From contig NC_088302.1 of NCBI RefSeq assembly GCF_032854445.1, positions 43,378,645 to 43,442,644 of the forward strand: DNA of 64,000 nucleotides, read 5' to 3'. The position numbers and the translations under genes are program-made. Below the pieces are notes generated by a model. It saw only the letters and a list, made by a program, of their open reading frames with translations, made no database searches and had not been told where the DNA came from. The DNA comes from Liolophura sinensis (taxonomy: Eukaryota; Mollusca; Polyplacophora; Chitonida; Chitonidae). The stretch's first letter is position 1, and every line of letters starts with the position of its first letter. Positions 59,597 through 64,000 of this stretch are shown here, one piece after another.

Positions 59597-62500
59597 ATGG
59601 AGCCATTGGTTGTGGTTCGCTCTGTCTTCACGCTGTGTGTTTGCCTACAACTTACAGAATCTGTGAAGGACTACATTTTTTATCTGTCTCCACATGGAAA
59701 GGACACCAACTCCGGGTAAGTCCTTTAAGTCGAGGGATTTGAAAAATACTGAAGATGGTTAAACCACACGTAACAGCAATTTATCTGGCCAAGCTTAAGA
59801 CCACACTTAGTTTTGTAGTGAACCCAAAATTTATGTTAAACGGATATTCATTTGTGAACAATGTCTTAGATTTGCCTATCTAAAAAGACGACAAATCATC
59901 AACGTTCTCTTCGTCCAAATCAGGTCTCTACGCTACAAGATCAAGGAGCTAACTTTGACGGACTTGATTCAGGAAGGCCCGTGTGACAAGCCAACCGCTT
60001 TTAACTGCAAATCAGAACTAATTGAGGAAACTGGGTTATCAGCATACATAATTTATTGGTAACATAAATTAAGGTAACGACGATGTACAAAATTGTTTTG
60101 TGAGCTCAATATGGTATGTGAATTATTCTAAGACATCAGTTGTTGTGGACATATGGCGGCTTCATTTTTTCACAGTTTGTCCATAAAGGACCCCCTGCGG
60201 ACCCTTGACGCTGCCCGGATGAGAGCAAGCATTCACCCATACCGCGGCAATCGTAAGTAAATCAAATGTTTCAAAACTGTTCAGCTGTCTTTGTGCAATC
60301 AAGTAGCAACTGTTTTCTGATCTCAGGCACATTATTAGTTTTACTCCACCCGTTGATAGTACAGTGGCAGGTCTTATCTTATTAGTTCACATACGATTTT
60401 CACACGTAATCTCACGTCGCTGGTGTCATTTTTGTGAAATATTAATGACAAGGTCCTATATTGTAAAATATGCTCCAAATTAACAAAGAGGCCGGGATTA
60501 AATCTTAGCATTTGTTCTGAAGTGACACCACAACGGATTAAATAAATCCTTAAGATATGCATAAATTTTTTCTTATTGTTTATAGTTTTACCAATTTTTA
60601 TATTGAACTCAACCTTAAACAGAAAATTTTTAGATATCCTCGGACGTGGTGACAATAAGCCACACTCCTGTTGGGACTTTTGTGCCGTCTTACCGCCGTC
60701 AAACGCCACTTGTCTTTCACCAATGTGGTGTGCATTTCTTTACGTCTCACGTGGGAAAGTTCTTCAGGAAGTGACAAAGGTCGGTGGTTTACCACGGAGG
60801 CTCCAGTTTCATTTCTCCATAATACTAGCCGCCATCGTATATGCGAATAATTTTTGAGTTTGGCGTTAAGGAACAAATAAATAAATATTTTTGTTTTGTT
60901 TTTATTCGGTCTTTTTTGTGTTTTCTAGCTATAGCCGTGGAGATGATGGAAGGCTCGTATGAACCAGTCAGTTTCACATTTGAGGACAGATATTTCTCTC
61001 CCGTCACCTTCCGACCATACAAAGGTCAAGACGTCCATATTGTAAGCTATGTTCATCAGTTTGATTTAGATGCTTGGTCTGTTTATTAGATTATTGGTCA
61101 GGTTCATAGATGAAAAAAAAAACATGAATGCCCGGAATAAGCCGACCTTTACCAGGTACCTGACAAGACTCCTGACTTAAAGCCACCATATATAGCTATT
61201 TGTCAAATTACGTGTAATGTTATTAGTTGATGTTAATAAATCAATAATTTAGTGTTCCATATTAGAGTCAAGTGCCCTCTACTGCTACAAACTGTATTTG
61301 ACCAAAATATCCAAACTAAAAATTTGTCTGACATAAGAAATATATTGATCACAACTTCCATTTATTCCGTGAGCGCCGTTTCGGTATAAATACTAATACT
61401 GTAATCAAGCATATTGATCAATTAATGACAGCAATTGGTATATATTTGTTATGTTATCCAACTAAATGCCATTGAAAGAAGTAAAGATGTGTCCATTGCC
61501 TAAGTACACCTCGGTTATATCGTCACATCAGTAGATCAGCTGTAAAGAAAGGTAACAGAAGGTGGGGCATTGGAGAGTATGTTAATGCGTGTGTTGAGGA
61601 TGTGGCCTATTTTGATAGGGAACCGAAAGACTGAAATGCTTCCTCTCACCTAGTCTCTAAAGTAACGTTAACTTTCAGAGTGGTGGAAGATTTATCTCCC
61701 CTGAGTTGTTTGAACCCGTGAAAGACCCCAAAATCCTGGAGAGATTACCACATCATGCCCGTCATATGGTGAGTATCGTCACGTTTATGCTAATTTCGAA
61801 AGAGACGGAACTTTCATACAGCTACCCAAAGAATTGTTGCCCCTGTATGCGTAAATAATCTATCACGCGCCAGAAAACAAGCTCAATGTCACGACTTGAC
61901 ACTGTCAGAAAATGACACATTCCATATGTAAAGTTAACACAAATGCCTCAAAGTCCAAAATCTCAATAAATCTTTTTTGTTTATATGTGTGGCTTTGATG
62001 TAAGATATTACAAATTATTGTTCTTTAAATTATACTTTATATTATCCTGAATCTAATAAATTCGTTGTTCATTAAAAGTTGTTCTTCAAAATCGTTGTTC
62101 GTCAAAGTGTTTCAAAGTGTTTATTGTGCTTCAAACTAATTGCTGTATATTTTTGTTGCCCATACACGTTGCTGTTCATATTCATTTTATATAAATCTTA
62201 GTTATCCTTATTATATGTTATGAAAAGTTGCTCAAATCACGTTTTACAACTCACTTTATGTCATTATTCTTCATGTTAGATACTACAAGTAGACCTGTGG
62301 GAAGCCGGGGTCATGGACATCGGCCATCTTCAGCAGAGAGGCTTTTACAAGCAATTCGATGCCGGCATGGAACTGTTCTTCAATGGAAAACCTCTAAATT
62401 TGGCTTCCTATCCAAACGAGGTAGGGAAACATGCATTTCTGCTATCCTTGATGTCCAAGGTTATCGGAAAAGCCACGATAACATGCCTTGTTATGTTTCT

Positions 62501-63499
62501 TGACCTGGTGACTTCCACACTTAAATAGGGCCTGTCGTCATATGAGTGAAACATTCTTAAATCTGTTGTGAAATAACAATCGAATTAACCATTTATTTGG
62601 GACAGACCTGAGCCATGGGAACGTCATTTCACCTCGTCAGGTATCTGACAATCCAGCTCACATACCACAATCTACGTAACACGAATTGGCTTTATTATTA
62701 TTCACTCACTACCCTGAGAGCGAACCGTACGTTACTGCTTAAGATTACGGTATTGCATTTCAATTGATAAGATAAGACACACGAGGTGCAGGTTCATTCC
62801 CAGCCTTTGGACAACGGATTTGTAGATGACGCTGCCCGTATCGCCCAGTCTTACATTCATTGATGACCACTTGTCTTCCGCCCATATGGTGTACATGTAT
62901 ATGTACACCATATGAGCCTAGGACAGTTTGTCAGTAACTTGCCAACGGTCGGTAGTTTATTCCGGGCAGTTTTCTCCAAAAAAGACTGCCCGGAATAAAC
63001 TACCGACCGTTGGAACATTTTTGAGTATACCGTTAAAGAATAGTAAAATAAATATCTTGAGTAAACAAATGAATTCGTCATCACAGAAAAGCTTAAATTG
63101 TCCTCCAGGGTTACATCAATGTGACGTCAGCGCCAAACGGCCGGTTCGGTAAGCGCGTGGGTTTCATGGATGAACGACCCGACCAGTGGGAAGGCGAGAC
63201 TGATGTTTGGGTTCACGGCTATTGGTGAGTAAGCTACCGCAGATGTCAATTCTATATTTGTTATAGTGCTTTTTAAATACATTGTTTTTACTTCCGGGTT
63301 CATGAGCAAATGTCTTTTCTACATGACGTACATGATATTTTGTTCTGCTCTAGAAATATCTTTTGACACAGTCAGACTCGTATCTTGCTTGCCCTCAGGT
63401 TTCACGGCTGGGCCGACTTCTCAACACGTGTCATGGAGTATGACAGACTTCATCGGATACTAACCCTGGATAACCCTGGGCCCTATGGGGTCAGGACAG
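59597..63499 (+). CDS. Secreted right-handed parallel beta-helix protein (5' eight exons)
   Basis: Exons: 59597-59715, 59924-60058, 60176-60252, 60929-61041, 61679-61768, 62280-62420, 63109-63224, 63399-63499; 892 nt, 297 residues so far, GT-AG throughout with matching phases, then open at the edge (phase 1). A signal peptide ('VVVRSVFTLCVCLQLTES') precedes 'DYIFYLSPHGKDTNSG', the usual first strand of beta-helix proteins, and 'DPLRTLDAARMRA' its usual next helix. Later blocks are 'PVTFRPYKGQDVHISGG', 'LQVDLWEAG', 'ELFFNGKPLNLASYPNEG', 'DVWVHGYWFHGWADFSTRV' and 'ILTLDNPGPYGVRTG'. These match, from memory, bacterial secreted beta-helix proteins ('W.HGYW..DWAD' motif). Exon 2 carries a Cys-containing insertion ('GPCDKPTAFNCKSE') not typical of them. 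A carbohydrate-binding or -cleaving role is plausible but not shown. The acceptor of exon 4 could also be six bases later. Confidence 0.82.
60765..60895 (+). repeat. SINE-like family A copy in intron 3 of the beta-helix gene
   Basis: 'aggtcggtggtttaccacgg', 'aggctccagtttcatttctc', 'cataatactagccgccatcg', 'ttgagtttggcgttaaggaa' and an AAATA tail are the family A modules. It lies about 35 bp before the next exon's acceptor. Confidence 0.7.
62883..62914. repeat. 32-nt palindrome with 14-bp arms
   Basis: catatggtgtacat (62883-62896) and atgtacaccatatg (62901-62914) are exact reverse complements around 'gtat'. It is in intron 6 of the beta-helix gene, just before the larger hairpin. Confidence 0.9.
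62942..63013. repeat. Perfect 29-bp inverted repeat (hairpin) in intron 6
   Basis: The 29 bases 62942-62970 (starting ccaacggtcggtagtttatt) are exactly repeated as the reverse complement at 62985-63013, with a 14-base loop. The arm matches the family A body ('acttgccaacggtcggt', compare 23800 and 60775), so two repeat copies appear to lie head to head. Perfect identity of arms implies a recent event or gene conversion. Confidence 0.95.
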
Positions 63500-63639
63500 G
63501 TAAACACATCAGGCACTCCGCCATTCAATTAGTCAGTCAGTTTAATAAGACGATAAATCGATCAGCATGCCCTTGACCAAGGAAGTCGTTTGTTTGACTA
63601 CAGCTCCCGCTAGTTTGAATTTAATAAGCTGGTTTGTAA

Positions 63640-63745
63640 ATTGCCTGGCTTGGTCGTTGGTTTCCACCAGATTCTTGGTTTCCTCCGCCGATAAACATAG
63701 CGACAGTTGTATATAGGTGAAGTATTCCTGAACACATCATATAAT
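63640..63745 (+). repeat. Degenerate SINE-like family A copy
   Basis: 'ttgcctggcttggtcgttgg', 'tttccaccagattcttggtt', 'tcctccgccgataaacatag' and 'gtatataggtgaagtattcc' match the family A body in order; the 'ttgagtacggcg' tail is altered. It follows the last visible exon of the beta-helix gene. 63746-64000 holds no recognisable exon. Confidence 0.55.
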
Positions 63746-64000
63746 ACCACTGAAAAAATTGAACAAAAATTAAGAAAATCCACACACACTCGGACACACG
63801 CACAACCCCCAAAAAACACACAGTTTCAAAAAGAGGCAAAACAATGAACAATAACCTTAGTTATCTCGCAAAAGGGATGGAAAGGGATCTAATCCGATAC
63901 AAACATTTTTTAACGTACTTGGTAAATCTGTAAATCAACTTTTGATCTGGAATCCTTACGTGGCAATGGGATGCGATATATAAGAACGACCAGAAACACG

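Overview
The window looks like nuclear DNA of an invertebrate animal, most likely a lophotrochozoan and probably a mollusc. Genes have GT-AG introns and long AT-rich gaps. Many degenerate copies of a SINE-like repeat are present, with the conserved core 'cggcggccagcat..tggtggg' and tail 'cggcgtaaaacaccaat' followed by AAATA-rich sequence. Minisatellites and (TA)n tracts are frequent. Nothing bacterial (operons, Shine-Dalgarno sites) is seen. The taxonomic call is inference from the repeat style and is not proven.

Layout. 1-10.6 kb: gene-poor, with dispersed repeats, a 155-bp MITE-like element (2965-3119), a remnant of a LINE ORF1-like RNA-binding protein (about 5.2-5.7 kb) and a 50-bp minisatellite that grew inside a tRNA-headed SINE (8474-9117). 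10.6-17.85 kb: a decayed, internally deleted Polinton/Maverick (adintovirus-like) element. It can be delimited by 60-bp terminal inverted repeats (10621-10680 and 17789-17848, 56/60 identical) and a near-perfect 6-bp target duplication (10615-10620 and 17849-17854). It keeps recognisable pieces of DNA polymerase B, adenain-like protease, double-jelly-roll major capsid protein, a pX-like minor capsid protein, penton-like capsid protein, packaging ATPase and retroviral-type integrase. Almost all are broken. 17.9-27.5 kb: repeats, a 45-bp minisatellite, and no gene recognised.

27.594-42.953 kb (+): a five-exon gene that can be followed exon by exon with matching splice phases. It encodes a predicted 660-residue type I membrane protein: signal peptide, small four-cysteine ectodomain, furin-type site, long Ser/Thr/Pro-rich mucin-like stalk, one membrane helix and a short tail. 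Its first intron is about 10.4 kb. I do not recognise its family. 43-59.3 kb: minisatellites (43.8, 50.2 and 50.7-51.75 kb), an inverted-repeat unit at 47 kb, (TA)n tracts and one candidate exon of a membrane-anchored protein (52783-53083).

59.597 kb to beyond 63.499 kb (+): the first eight exons of a secreted right-handed parallel beta-helix protein whose motifs resemble bacterial beta-helix proteins. The gene runs off the right edge. The two host genes show no functional link to each other. The Polinton is an independent genomic parasite.
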